A DNA stretch of 64,000 bases from Gloeopeniophorella convolvens (lineage: Eukaryota > Basidiomycota > Agaricomycetes > Russulales): contig WTXD01000026.1 in NCBI GenBank assembly GCA_022496205.1, positions 310,001 through 374,000 of the forward strand, given 5' to 3'. Numbering within the stretch: position 1 is the first letter of the stretch; each line of letters begins with the position of its first letter. Both the position numbers and the translations under genes were made by a program. The notes below the pieces were generated by a model that was not told the DNA's origin, did not search any database, and saw only the letters and a program-made list of their open reading frames with translations. Positions 1 through 11,211 of this stretch are shown here, piece after piece.

Positions 1-443
1 GCTGGTTCCGCTCGTCTTCTTGACCTGACTTCGAGTACCTTAGTGCGCAGACGTGCTCTCAAGTCTGGCCCTCGTGGGTCACTTCTGTGCTTAACTTCGG
101 GAAGGTGGTGAGTGTCGCAATCCAAGTCTCTGATCGGCCCCTACTTTCGTCTCATCAAGCCTCCGCTAAGATTGGTCCGCGGTGGCCGGACTTGGCTGGA
201 CCCGCCATCGTTCGTCAATGTCATCCCCGATGGTAAAGCCACGAGCTAAAAGGTGGAACTTTCCGCACAGACTAGCCTCATGGCAGCACCCATACAAGCG
301 TTCTACATCTGGCGTTGTGGACCGGTAAGGCCCTATGTCCCCATCAATGTATCCGCGAAGATAATTAACGCAGCTTATTTGCCTTTCAGATCGTGAAATG
401 GAACCTCTTCGTCCTCGTACGCTCCCTTGCCAAGTGACAGGCC

Positions 444-1487
444 ATGAGTGTTGACGGAAGCCATTCAAAGGTCCCCTGTAGCGCGGTGCTCATTGCATCC
501 GTCGTCACCAGCGCGCTGGCCACGAACAGCCTTTTTCGAAACGTCAAATTTGGCGCCATCGAGGCTCAACTTGCCTCGCCGTCTCCGCCTTCTCTGGGCT
601 CGTTCCTGTCGGTACCATGTGAGCCTGGATTCGGTTTCTCTCACAGCGTGGGGTTATTAATATTACCTTCCGTAATGTCTAGATGTGCTATCTCTTCTCT
701 GCCCAGCTGGTGAGCATATTTTGGTTCAGCCTGGATCGCGATTCCAAAGCTCAGTCGCCCGTGCGTAGTGCTCGATATAGTGGTAACGGGTATCTGTAAG
801 AGTATATGCTCCTCAGTCCTCGAATGGTGGGCTAACCGTTGTCGACATGCAGTGTTCAATTTCCTATTCCGCTCTCTATCGCGGGTGTACAAAACGTCAG
901 TGAGGACAGTGAGTGTCTCGTCCCTGCTCACTGTAATGCGAGACCTGACTCCGAGCTAGCGAGTCACCGGCCTCATCATCACGTCCCTCGAGGCGGCTGT
1001 CCCGACGACGGTCTGTGCCACGGCAACCGCCGTTTCGTACCTTGTGTTCACAACTTCCGTGCGTCCTTGCCTTTCTCCCTTCCGATCGATTTGAGCGATT
1101 CTCAGACCTCGCCTACAGATATCACGCGCACCCGACCAGTTCTGGGACAACCTGCTCCAGGCGATGCTCGGAAAGCTCTACGTAATCTCCCTTTTCTTCA
1201 CACTACGTGGCCGTGCAGGCTTCTCGCATGTGTACCCCGGAGGAAGCACGGCGACAACCATCCCGCGCATGTCGACGTTGACACAGCCTGTGGCCGTCGG
1301 TATTGACTGGACGATTTCTCAAATGTCGCGATACAGTAAGTTCTACGGCGTTCCTCCGTCACGGACTCTAGTGCTTACGAGAGGGCTAGATGTGGGCACG
1401 GCTCAGGGAGCGGATCCCGAGCACGGCATCATTACCGCTGCGGACTCGGGACGTGCCATTGATCGGCATCTTGAAGATCCAAAGTAG
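444..1487 (+). CDS. DUF6534-type multi-pass membrane protein (5' end unresolved)
   Basis: The three last exons can be followed in one phase: an exon ending at 908 (reading ...RVYKTSVRT), exon 960-1058 (RVTGLIITSLEAAVPTT then a hydrophobic run) and exon 1119-1487 ending in TAG. They are joined by GT-AG introns 909-959 and 1059-1118. The join gives PDQFWDNLLQAMLGKLYVIS followed by a TLRGR motif. This is the last transmembrane helix signature (LGKLYxxSLxxTLxxR) of the DUF6534 family, seven-helix-like membrane proteins of unknown function that are abundant in Agaricomycetes. The tail after the last helix is polar. Open segments at 444-713 and 690-790 may hold the first helices, but I could not join them into one frame, so the N-terminal half is either split into very small exons or decayed. 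Family call from motifs only; function unknown. Confidence 0.5.
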
Positions 1488-1990
1488 GGGCACTTGACGA
1501 CGTCTGGTAGTAGCCTCAAGAATAAATATTGTGTAGCCTGGTTACTGCACTGCTAAAGAGCATGTTTTCTCCTCTCTATAATTGCCAATGAATTGTAGCT
1601 TGAGTTGACTCTGAAAACGGATTGGGTTGGGTTGGAGCTGTCGTGGTGACATGGCTTCAACTAACAGATAATGGAGCCTTGTCCAGATGTGTCCGCTCGG
1701 GCTGTGCACTGAGAGCGATCCCGGCAAGCATCGGTGATGAGATTGACAGCAGTGTCACATAGAACGTCCCAAGGCCCTATCCGATTGATGGGACCGACCC
1801 CGAATAAGCGAGCTTAGGGTGCTGTCTATCAAATTCTCCCCGTACTTATCTTTCCATGCAAGATGTCATAGCTGTCAAGAGATCCGGGTTATACTAACGC
1901 CGCCAGGGTCGCAAATAGTGATGTGTCACGGACGGCTTAAGAGATCGTCCATCTGTTGAATTTATTACCCAGACGCTAAACAACGCTGGC
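1488..1990. other. Intergenic, no gene seen
   Basis: Lies between the DUF6534 gene and the transposon block. No conserved reading frame or repeat was recognised. Confidence 0.5.
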
Positions 1991-2002
1991 ATACTGTACT
2001 CG

Positions 2003-2305
2003 AGTACTGTACCCGTTCAACCATATGTTCAGTCACGGGTCACGGAGCCACTGAACTTGAACTTTCGGAGGCCAATGTCACGGGTCAACCGGTCACAGGG
2101 AGGATTGAACTTTACTCCCTAGAAGTCCGGCGCTCAGTATGCCGGCCGGCCGGCCCCGGGCAGCTCTCAAGGCTGCCGCGTGCCTGAACTTTGAACTTTC
2201 GGGGGGCGATGTCACGGGCCCAGGGCCTGTTTGAACTGATGAACTGAGAGGTTTTTTGGTCACGCGTCACAAGGTATGAACATATGGTTGAGAGGGTACA
2301 GTACT
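2003..2305. repeat. MITE-like inverted-repeat element at the MULE left end
   Basis: The arms 2003-2031 and 2277-2305 are inverted copies with two mismatches (AGTACTGTACCC, then TCAACCATATGTTCA). Inside are two direct copies of a motif of about 28 nt (around 2058-2085 and 2191-2218, each with TTGAACTTTCGG and ATGTCACGGG) on both sides of a GGCCGGCCGG core. There is no coding capacity. Exact ends and target duplication cannot be fixed, because GTACT-type palindromes in the arms overlap similar bases in the MULE terminal repeat. Confidence 0.65.
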
Positions 2306-2625
2306 AGTGCTGACATAAAGTGTTCGAACGCTACATGACGTAAGCTGCTATGCCCGTAAGTCTTTGACTAATCGCAAACTTCCCGCGCTTCGGGAAGCCC
2401 GGTCCGCTCTCCCCGGACACACTTTCAACTCCGACTTTCCACATGTCTTGTATTTACTTGTATCTTATTTGTGTAAAGTACATAGCACTTAAATGTATGT
2501 AAATAACGCGTAAATAACGCGTCAAACCGTGTGTCTGTGTGTCCGGAATCAAGGGAGGAAGGGAGGGAGGGAGGACACATACCCCATCCTCCTCCTCCTC
2601 CTCCCTCCTCTGCCCTGGCATCAAG

Positions 2626-5600
2626 ATGACAACATTTGACATCCCTATCGGCCCCTCTGTTCCCGAAATGAATCGTGCTCTGGGCCTTACCGAATCGGGC
2701 GCGCGTCAGGCCGATGATCCCGCAACATCGCGGCAGCGCGGGAGCATTACATACGACCGACAGAAGGGCGGCATGACTCTCGAATGGCCGAATGAGGACG
2801 AGTTCTTGGCCTGGCGGGCAGCCGAGGAGTCCAAGAATACGGTGGAGCTTATCGTGAGTAACACCGTCCATTCGGACTCGCCGCTCTGGCGGGAGCGAAT
2901 CACGATGCGCTGCTCGCGTGAGTATACGGGCGGGAAGAAACTTTGCCCAAAGAAGAATGAATGGAAGCGGAAGATTCCATCAAAGAAGACCGGCTGCCGC
3001 TGCCAGTTGACCATCAAATTCTATCCGCACACCGAGACTATCCTTGGGAAGTATGAGGACCAGCACGATCATCCAGTGGGAGATGAAAATCTACGATTCA
3101 CCCGTCTTTCAGATGCGATACGGGATCTGGTGATGGACATGGTGCATACTGGCATTGACTCCAAGGCAATAGTGAGTTTTGATCTGCGATTATATTTCGC
3201 TATCTGACAGCTGTCATACAGTTGAAGCGCGTGCGTGACTCCACCCAGCGAACAGATCGCGATCACCATATCACCATGCGCGACATCAGCCGCCTTCGCC
3301 GGATCGTTGAGAACGACGAAATCCGCCTAGACGATAATGATGCCGTCTCAATTAAGCTCTGGGTCGCTCAGCTCCAACAGGACGGTGCCGATGCGATCTT
3401 GAAGGACAAGAAAGATCCTCCTCCCCCTGGATCTGGGCTATCTCCAGATACCTTTGTCCTATGCTTCCAAACTAAGTTCCAAAGGGACAGATTCAATGAG
3501 CTGGGCAATGATTTTGTATCTATTGATGCTACCCACAACACCACTCAGTATGCAGGTCTTCAACTCTTTACTCTGGTGGTCAGAGATCTGTGGGGTCATG
3601 GTACGCTCTGGGCTTCATTTCCGGTTCATTTGCGCTTAATTTTATTCGCGTTTGACAGGCATTCCGGTGGCCTGGATGCTGTCGTCTAGTGGCACGCAGG
3701 CGACGATCGCCTATTTCCTTAATTTCGTAAAGGCGCGGAGTCCCTCTGTTACTCCTGCGATCGTTATGAGCGATCGCGACAAAGCACAAATGAATGCTAT
3801 AGAGTCCGTTTACCCGGACGCCAAGCTTCTTCTTTGCTGGTGGCACGTCCTACGCGCCATTCGGATGCATTTTCGTACGGAGGAGTTCCCGGATCTCTGG
3901 AAGCTTATCCAGAAATGGGTAAAGACCGACAATTTGGAGCAGTTCAACGCGTGGTGGGTGCAAATCCAGACCAATCCCTCGGTCCCGCAAAGTGTTGTAG
4001 ATTATCTCAAGGTCAATTGGATGCCAATCAAAGATCTCTGGGCCGGGATCTCGAGACAACAGTGCACGATCTTTCAAGAAGGAGATACGAACATGCTCAT
4101 CGAGGCGTAAGATCCATTATCGCTTCGCGAATACACAAGATCGCTCACAATCTATGTTTATCTAGCTATCATCATGTACTGAAATCTGTTTGGCTTGATG
4201 GTAAACGAAACCGCCGAGCCGATCATCTGGTGCACACTCTCGTAGTCGACATGCTCCCGACTTACGCGAGCCGATACGATCGCCAGAAGCTTGGATTTGA
4301 AGGCCCCAACCTGGCGGAGATGCGCCGCCAGGATATTCTCGCGCGCGCACCGGAAATGAAGGAGGACTCCATTCAGCGCATAGCCGACGCCCGGTTCTAT
4401 GTGCGATCGGCTTCCAATTTGTCGAGGATGTATTTGGTGGATCTTGCCAAATATACCTGTGACTGTCCGGACTGGCCGAGGGTGCGGCTCTGCAAGCATG
4501 TTGCCGCCGCTGAGCACTTCTTTGGGGCCGCAGATCGGCCTGGAGACACGGCAGAGGGCCCCGCTGAGACGGACTCGCTGAGTCTGCCCGTCTCGCAGAG
4601 CGACGCGCCAAGCAACGGGGCGCTCGAAGCACGTCATGATGTAACAGCCATATTGGAGAACATCATTTCGATGTCTAGAGCGCTCCTACGGGACAGCGCG
4701 CTTTCATCTCCGGAGATCCATCGCTCCCTTCGTATGGTCGAGACGCACATCTGTCACGAACACTAAGGCCTCAAGGAGGTCGAACTGCTCAGAACACTAG
4801 AGCAAATCCAGCCTTACCAGTAAATACCCTACGCGTCGCTCACAATGCGACGCGTACCACTCACATTGCGACTACAAGTCGAAATGCATCACGTGACCCT
4901 TCGCCCCCATTCCTCGCCCTACTCCCTAATGGCCAATTAACCCTGGAATACCCCCAAGATCCCGGACTAGGGATCTCTCAGAATGGCCATATTACTCGTC
5001 CCAAAGTAACCAGAACCTTGATCAAGGTGAAACACTTCATGCGTCCTCTTTGGGACTCTGATCATCAAGAACTCCATGGGGCCTCAAGCCCCACTCTGCG
5101 ATGGAATCTAAGAAGCGTATCAGAGAGGAGAGGTTATGAGGAATCCCCTCTGGAATCCCCATCAGTAATTAGACCAGATTCGTCTGGGGGATCTCCAGTA
5201 GTATATAAGACCCCCATGTATCGCCCAGTGGTCCTCAGACTGTCCATCTGTGGCACTCTCATCTGTACCTAGCACTGCAATAGCACTGTTAGTGTGTTCC
5301 CACTCTACTCCTGCACATCGCAGCTCATCTTCTGTCTTCCCCCTTGTGACGCTCTCCAAACCCCTCTGCTATCCTCTCTGCGCGCACCCCGCGAGTGAGT
5401 CCTGACACATCTCTGCAATCACCCAGACGGCACGCGCTTCCGGCAGCCAGCTTCCAGACCGGGAGTCTATTGCACCCAACCAGCACACCTGGACCGAGAC
5501 CTCCGAGCGAATGGGAGAGCAGCGCCGCCACAAGAGGACCCGCCCTGCTACGTCGTCCACCGAACCCCCGGCAGCGGAATCGATAGGCGAACTCAACCGC

Positions 5601-5972
5601 AAGCAAACCCGCCTCAAGATTACCGACCCTTACGGAGCGGGCCAGAGCTCTGGCAAGCAGGCCGAACACGATGCAAAGACGGCAGCGAATAACGCGACTG
5701 CACGCGCCCAAGCCGCTGCTGCTGCTGCCAACCCCGGAATGGCGCCCCCTGCCCTGAAACGGCACCGCCCCGCGCTTCCCTCAGCCCCTCCCCCGCCCTC
5801 CCCCGCGCCAACGTCATATCCCGCCTCTCAGCCCCTTCCCGCGCCCTCCGCCCCGCCGTATCACGCGTCCCATCCCGTTATGGCAGCTGGGCAGGCACCC
5901 TCTTACTGGCCTTATGCCTACTTTCCTCCTCCCCAGTCTTATTATCCCCCTTACCCTCCTAGTACTCAGTAG
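2626..5972 (+). pseudogene. MULE transposase (FAR1 + MULE DDE + SWIM), split by a solo LTR
   Basis: Exons 2626-3171, 3222-3600, 3659-4106 and 4166-4751 join through short GT-AG introns. The first carries a FAR1/WRKY-GCM1-like zinc domain (CSREY...KKTGCRCQLTI...HDHP). The next two carry the MULE catalytic core, with first Asp in FVSIDATHNT, second Asp in VMSDRDKAQMNA followed by LLCWWHV, and the Glu probably near FQEGDTN. Exon 4 holds a SWIM zinc finger (YTCDCPDW...LCKH). The frame then hits TAA 12 bases inside an inserted LTR. After the LTR and its 4-bp duplication the same frame resumes at 5412 and runs to 5972 with the usual family tail (APNQHTWTETSERMG, basic KR stretch, Pro/Ala-rich end). 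Without the insertion it would be one open frame, so this copy is a recently broken transposase. An upstream in-frame ATG at 2539 exists, but 2626 is the better start. Confidence 0.85.
4752..5407. mobile_element. Solo LTR inserted in the MULE transposase
   Basis: The 656-bp segment begins TGTCACGAACAC and ends GTCCTGACA, so its ends are the inverted TGTCA/TGACA expected of an LTR. It is flanked by CATC at 4748-4751 and 5408-5411. A TATATAA motif sits near 5202-5208, as in an LTR promoter on the plus strand. There is no internal gag-pol or second LTR, so it is a solo LTR left by recombination of a retrotransposon (probably Ty3-type; superfamily not provable from the LTR). A 5-bp duplication sharing one terminal base is also possible. 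Confidence 0.8.
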
Positions 5973-6409
5973 TTTGACTTAGCCACAAAACGCGTTTATA
6001 TATTATTTATTAAGTAGTAAATACAATGGGCTTTACAAGGAAATAAAAGGAAATAAAAAGGAACCCTAAAGTCGGACTTGTATTGTTTACACTTGTGGAG
6101 TTCGGTTGTGGCACCGGTAAGCGCGGTCCGGAGCGCGGGAAGTTTGCGAAAAGTACCTAACTATGCCCGTATGCACAACAGTGTCCCCTTGACTCTAAAT
6201 TCATGCTTCCTGCTGGGTATACTGCATTCTGAGTCGATAATGTGGTCGCTTAATTGACTTGCTATACACTGTAGAGTTTTCGTACACTATGATGATGATG
6301 ATGGACTAGGGGTGTGCTTTTGTTGAGAGGGTACTAGTTGCGCACGCGTAGCACGTGTTCGAACACTTTATGTCAGCACGAGTACGGTACTAACAGAGGT
6401 CAGGGAAAA

Positions 6410-6483
6410 TGATTCGACCCGGGCTCGAACCGGGGACCTTCTGTGTGTTAGACAGATGCGATAACCAACTACGCCATCGAACC
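6410..6483 (-). tRNA. tRNA-Val (anticodon AAC)
   Basis: Read on the minus strand, the 74-nt sequence starts GGTTCGATGGCGTAG and ends GGTCGAATC plus discriminator A. The acceptor stem is 7 bp with one G-U pair. The anticodon arm TCTGT-CTAACAC-ACAGA gives AAC, and the T arm CCCGG-TTCGAGC-CCGGG is perfect. No intron. Internal A and B box sequences are present. Confidence 0.95.
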
Positions 6484-7097
6484 TCGGTGTCTTGGCTTCT
6501 CAATCTTCTCCCGAGAACCGGAGGGTCGCTACGGCTTCAGCTAGAGGTAGTAAGTAGCAATTGAAGGTATAGGGTGTCCGATCCTGGTGCGGTAAAGAAT
6601 ACGCTGACGTTTGACGATTGCACCCGTACTTACCTTCGCCCCGAGGTTCCGTTCTGCATGTCCATGTTCTACAGCATGGAGGAGAGTGCTACTACAAATT
6701 GAGCTCGGTTCTGATCCCCCTGAGCTAGTACGAGCTCCACCATGGGCGTCCGTGACAAAGAACACCAGCGTAGGTACGCCGTGGGCCAAGCTTGACGTGA
6801 AGACGGGTACCTAAGTCCATATCGAGGGATGTGTTCCCATCGGAGGCACGTTCTAGCACACCCAGTAAGTAACGACGTTACGCCACTGATAGTTTCCATC
6901 GGGCAGGCGATTTTACGTGCCAGATACCGAATGCAGCGCTAATGGTACGCATTAGTCAGAATCAGTGATTCGCTAGCTACCAACGCCGAGGATTATCGGA
7001 TAACGTTACGCCGCTGATGAGCACGCCGTTGCGAACCTGTTGGATCTTCAAAAGGGTCAAGCATTCTATTTGTATCTGCGCTATCACGGTTTCTGTA
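6484..7097. other. Intergenic, no gene seen
   Basis: Upstream of the tRNA gene and downstream of the F-box gene that ends at 7098. The open frames here are short and without family resemblance. Confidence 0.5.
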
Positions 7098-8822
7098 TCA
7101 TCCAGCGGCGCAGAAGTGGGACCACAAGGTCTCGGGGGGCCCGTCACCCCATGGCATGTATTTTGATGCGAAGATCACGAGTTCCATCTGCGCCACGCTA
7201 GAACGCCGCCCAGCTATGAGCCCAAGCAAAACGGACAGGAGATTCTGACGCACCTCTTGCCCTAGTTCCACCAGTTTATCCCAATCTATTAACGCATCGA
7301 ACATGCGGCCGTCATCCTCTGAGCACTCGCGTTCTAGGCAGGGAAGTTCGGTTTGAATATCGTGCGCAAAAAAGCGTCCTGCCGGAAAGGTGGTTGGTGG
7401 TATCCCTCCCCCCGCCATGCGCACCCGATGCGGATTGAAGTCACGTAGTATGAGGGTGTTGCGCTCCCCCTGCGCTATCCATCGCTGGGCGGCGACCGCC
7501 GACCCGTTGGGTCCGGACTCCGTCTCAAAACAACGCGTCAGTTGCGGTCCCCACTCGGACCACGGCACGGCCGAGTTTCCCGACGCTGCATATTTCAACA
7601 GCGTGCGTACATGAGCGACTAAAGCATAGTGACATGTGTCCCGCGGGATGGGAGATGTGTCGAAGAGGAGCAGCGTGACTACGACAATCGCGTCGTTCAT
7701 GCGTGGTCGGAATGGGAGGCGGGTGCCCTTGCGTCGGCCTCTACGCTCGGTAAGGAACGTTGCAGCGTGGACGGCCACGTCGGCGTGGAGTGGGGGCAAG
7801 TAAAGGAGGCAAATCGTCTCCAAAGACTCCGGGGGTCCGCGCACCAGTCGGCAAATTTCCAGTGCGTTAACGTCGGCGCGAATCAGCATGATCAATTCCT
7901 CGGAGAGGATCATTGCGTAGCCGAGATATGTGTCGCATTGACACTTGCGAAGCTGCCTGGACACTTTGTATCTGCATGGAACGGTCCTGAGGTGGTGTCA
8001 CTCACATGTGTAACCCGCCCAACTTTCCACTCAACTGCATAGATCTCATCAGGTCGGGGAGGGGGTAAATTGTCCATGTGGTTGATGCGCGAGAGCATTA
8101 CGACGATGTGGTCTCCTGTGATACTAGCGCGTACGTTCAGGTGGCTGTACACGCCTCCGAGTTCGATGGGAATGATGGGCTGCGCTGCAAGAGGGTGCCT
8201 GGCCCCGCTCTGGAATGAGAGAATATGAATTTCGAATACGGTAGAGTAAGGGTGGCTATCAGAAGGAGATTGACGTCAGTTGGTTGGAGTATAAAATTGA
8301 ATGCGGCACCAACGCGATTATGACAGCACACATATCATCTTGACCTCCAGTAGAAATGAAAACTGGTATGCTGGTGTTTTCAAACCCAATTCTAGTCACG
8401 CGTATATCACCCGAGGATAGAGCGGTGCGAAGGTCTAGATAGCAATAATAGTTGGTATTGCCGTTGACAAGAGGACCTGAAAAGAACACCAGGAAATCAT
8501 CGCGAATGACACGCGAGTCCTGGTTGAGAAAACCCTTCAGAACTGCTGTGCGAGTCGGGTTCTTGAGATCCACATTCGTCCACGCATGGTTCCAGTTCTG
8601 CAGGATCTCAAGGCGTCTTGAGGTTGGGGCACCAGGAATGAGAGGGTCATAGACACCCGCAAGCTCGGCGCGAATGAGATACTGTATAAGCAGGGACTCA
8701 TCAACAACGTGTTTGATGTTTCGACACGTAAGTATGCACGAGTTGATATCGCTCCTATCCAAGCCGGAGATGATGAGGATAATAACTTCTGGAGGGAGGT
8801 CGAGAAAGCTGAGTGCAGACAT
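7098..8822 (-). CDS. F-box domain protein
   Basis: Starts at 8822 with MSALSFLDLPPEVIILIISG, a typical N-terminal F-box followed by a SCILTCRNI segment, which would bind Skp1 in an SCF ubiquitin ligase. Exon 1 runs to about 8330. Exon 2 (about 8250-8000) carries FEIHILSFQSGARHP and a beta-rich segment ending GRVTH before a GTGAGT donor. Exon 3 (about 7945-7098) holds LSEELIMLIRADVNALEICR and a long C-terminal region ending in TGA at 7098. After the F-box the architecture is the beta-propeller-like C-terminus common to large Agaricomycete F-box families. Two paralogs lie in this window (9253-11044 and 37986-39679). No substrate can be inferred. Reading frames are consistent across introns; exact splice sites are approximate. 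Confidence 0.8.
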
Positions 8823-8906
8823 GCCCGACCGGCGAAGCTGTGGGAAACTAGGAAGGGGAAGATCATGAGCGATGTTTTAGTAGGCCGAAGATGCAAGAAC
8901 TGACAG

Positions 8907-8913
8907 ATTTATA
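8907..8913 (-). promoter_or_regulatory. TATA box of the F-box gene
   Basis: TATAAAT on the minus strand, 85 bp upstream of the ATG at 8822. Confidence 0.5.
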
Positions 8914-9252
8914 GGTCCGGAGGATGTGACAAGTCGTCACTGCAACGGTACCACCTGAATGTAGAGATGAGAGTACTCTGAGGGTAAACGACTCCTCGCC
9001 AATGTGGTGGTTGTATGGCGAATTGGAGATCCGTGGCCTCTCAACGATGGCCTCAGTCGATGTAGCACGACGCTAACTCCGGCCCGATGTTCCCGCGGTT
9101 TCTGTCCGCGTACGGCAAAGCGCGGCTTGTTTGTCTACAACACGATGATGTCCGTGCAAGCCTGTACAAGTTCGGACGCCCGTGGGCATGAGGCATCCTC
9201 TCGTATCCCCCAGACTGCGGAACCCGCGGCAACGGCCTGAACATCCCAACAA

Positions 9253-11044
9253 ATGGCGACCTTCCTGTCTCTGCCGGATGAACTCTTGATCAAGATCATG
9301 GCTCTCGGGGGGCATGCCGCCGTAGCAGCATGCCAACAGGTACGCATACATCCACGGAAACGCGAATACACTATTTCATGATCGCAGACTTGCTATCGGC
9401 TGAATGGCATAGTCAATACTTCGGCTGCTCTGCTCTATATGCAGGCGTTGACGGCTGCCGGTCTCCTCGACAATACCCCACCGGCCATGGCTTTGATTGA
9501 ACGCCTCAAGCTGTTGGAGGTCCACGAAACGGCCTGGGAAAACTCGCCTTGGCATCTTGCCGAGGACCACAGCGACCTGCACTGCCTCGTCTCGTCATCC
9601 GGGAACCTACTCCTATTCCGCATCCCCGACCAGAAGTTCCTCGCGCAGGTGATACCCTCCGTGCACCGAGCTGTGCCAGCCGTCTCTCGATGGAAGGGCG
9701 ACATGGACGAATACACTCACGAATTGACGTTCGATGTTTCACGCGACTTGCTCATTTACTTGACGTAAGTGTTAACACTCCTGTCTAAATGCCAGCCTGT
9801 CACGCGTCCCAGCATGAACCGCTTGCATATTCGTGAGCTCTCCACGAGCAAGCCCCACCCTCTCTCCAGTAATGGCGGCGTATTTCCTGTTCACCGCATC
9901 GATCAACCTCACATCTTGTGCAATATCCAAGTCTACGGGGAACTGGTTGCGTACATGATCGCCAGCGTGGGTGGTAGTGGCTCCCACCTCTGTGTTCATA
10001 ATTGGACAACCGGGGAGCTGATTTCGCACATGGTGAGCGTCTCCCCTACATCCTAATCTCAGCCCAAAGTTGAGGCTTCGACCCCGAGGGAGGTTACAGA
10101 GCGCCGTTGTACTATGACTTCTTGGACGACGCTCACATAGTGTCTGTGAGTAGCAGACCTGGGAACGACCCAAGCCTTGTCGTAACAAACATCCACTCCG
10201 GCCACCGCATTGATTTCGTCCTCGATCTACCGAGCATGGCAACAAATCCGGAGTTCATCCGTGGACCCGATGCAATTACCTACTACTGTATCACCGTTAA
10301 CTCAATGCCGCGACCGTGGTCTCACAAACAGCCCATTGGATACTTCTATTCTGGCGATGCTGGCCGGATCGTCATTCTGGACATCTTGACGCACCTTTAC
10401 GGCGGATTGCGCCCGGATAGCAAGCAACGACAGACCTTCCATTTCTCCACGACCGCATTGCTGTCGCACGTCCGCTCCAATGCGCTGGCAACTGTTGTGC
10501 CGTGGGATGAATGGGGCCCCGGGAGCTTTCGCCAGGTACCGCGCCTCCCATTGGCGTACCAAACGGTCTCTGGCATGCATGCTGCGTGCGGTATGCGAGT
10601 GATACATGATCACATCCTCAAGGACCGCCATGGACGGTCTGTAATCCGTATTTACGACTACCATCCCCAGCGCGTCAGGCGTGCACTCGCGATCGATGGC
10701 GTGCCAGTCCAGGAGACGCCTGGTGGACGTGGTCTGTGGACGAGGCTGCGCCGCTCTCTCTCCCACAGGGACGCAGAACATGCTCCCCATGTCGGCGCTG
10801 GCACAGCGTGCGTCCTCCCCGGGACAGATGGACAGCTACCATGCCTCGCCAAAGAGATACCGCTCCCCGACGGTCCGTTGGTCACGTGCAACTTGGTATG
10901 TGTGCTCTGCGAAGACGTCGTTGTGCTGCTTGAGGTGCGTTCACCTCGGACCATGCAGCATCCTCACCCTGGCTGAACACGCTCCAGTTGAAGCAGCACA
11001 GATATGGCTCTCCGGTCGGACGGATGTTCTACCATCCGATCTGA
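9253..11044 (+). CDS. F-box domain protein, divergent neighbour of the 7098-8822 gene
   Basis: Exon 1, 9253-9339, encodes MATFLSLPDELLIKIMALGG, the F-box start. Intron 9340-9387 is followed by exon 2, 9388-9764, exon 3, 9813-10032 (GELISHM at its end), exon 4 from about 10075 to 10934, and a last short exon beginning LKQHRYGSPVGRMFYHPI and ending in TGA at 11042-11044. Exon 4 carries the propeller-like part (YYDFLDDAHIVSVSS, VRVI-type repeats, LPCLAKEIPLP). The final short exon with R-x-FY near the stop is characteristic of this F-box subfamily. The join between exons 3 and 4 is not in phase with the obvious splice sites, so either an unusual site or a small lesion lies near 10030-10075. Probably an SCF substrate receptor; target unknown. 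Confidence 0.7.
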
Positions 11045-11211
11045 GCGGCAAATTCGCGATTACATTCGCAGTCAGCTAGCTCAGTCGTCAAGTAGCGTGT
11101 ATATCCAGGTGTTGGAACCTGAAAAGTATCCGCAACAGGACCGAGTAGTGTCACATAGTACAATATTCCCATGGAATCAGAGATACGAATCCGTCTGCTA
11201 CCCCCGCGCGA

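Larger units (their letters stand above)
1991..6390 (+). mobile_element. MULE (Mutator-like) DNA transposon, nested insertions
   Basis: The right terminal inverted repeat, 6357-6390, has an inverted counterpart at the left: 2296-2329 matches 32 of 34 positions, with the core GTGCTGACATAAAGTGTTCG identical. The element encloses a MULE transposase gene. The left limit is ambiguous. Either the element starts at 2296, or its outer 12 bases are 1991-2002 (also 10 of 12 like the right end), cut off by the inverted-repeat element at about 2003-2305. GC-rich motifs also recur inside the ends: CGGTCC and CGCGGGAAGTTTGCGA near 6127-6150 mirror 2377-2405. I see no clean 8-10 bp target duplication. The right end lies 19 bp from the 3' end of a tRNA-Val gene. 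Confidence 0.8.

Noticed and set aside
5511..5972. Separate proline-rich gene with its own TATA box at about 5202
   Set aside because: The sequence before the ATG (NQHTWTETSER) is in frame and conserved as part of the MULE transposase tail; the TATA belongs to the inserted LTR.
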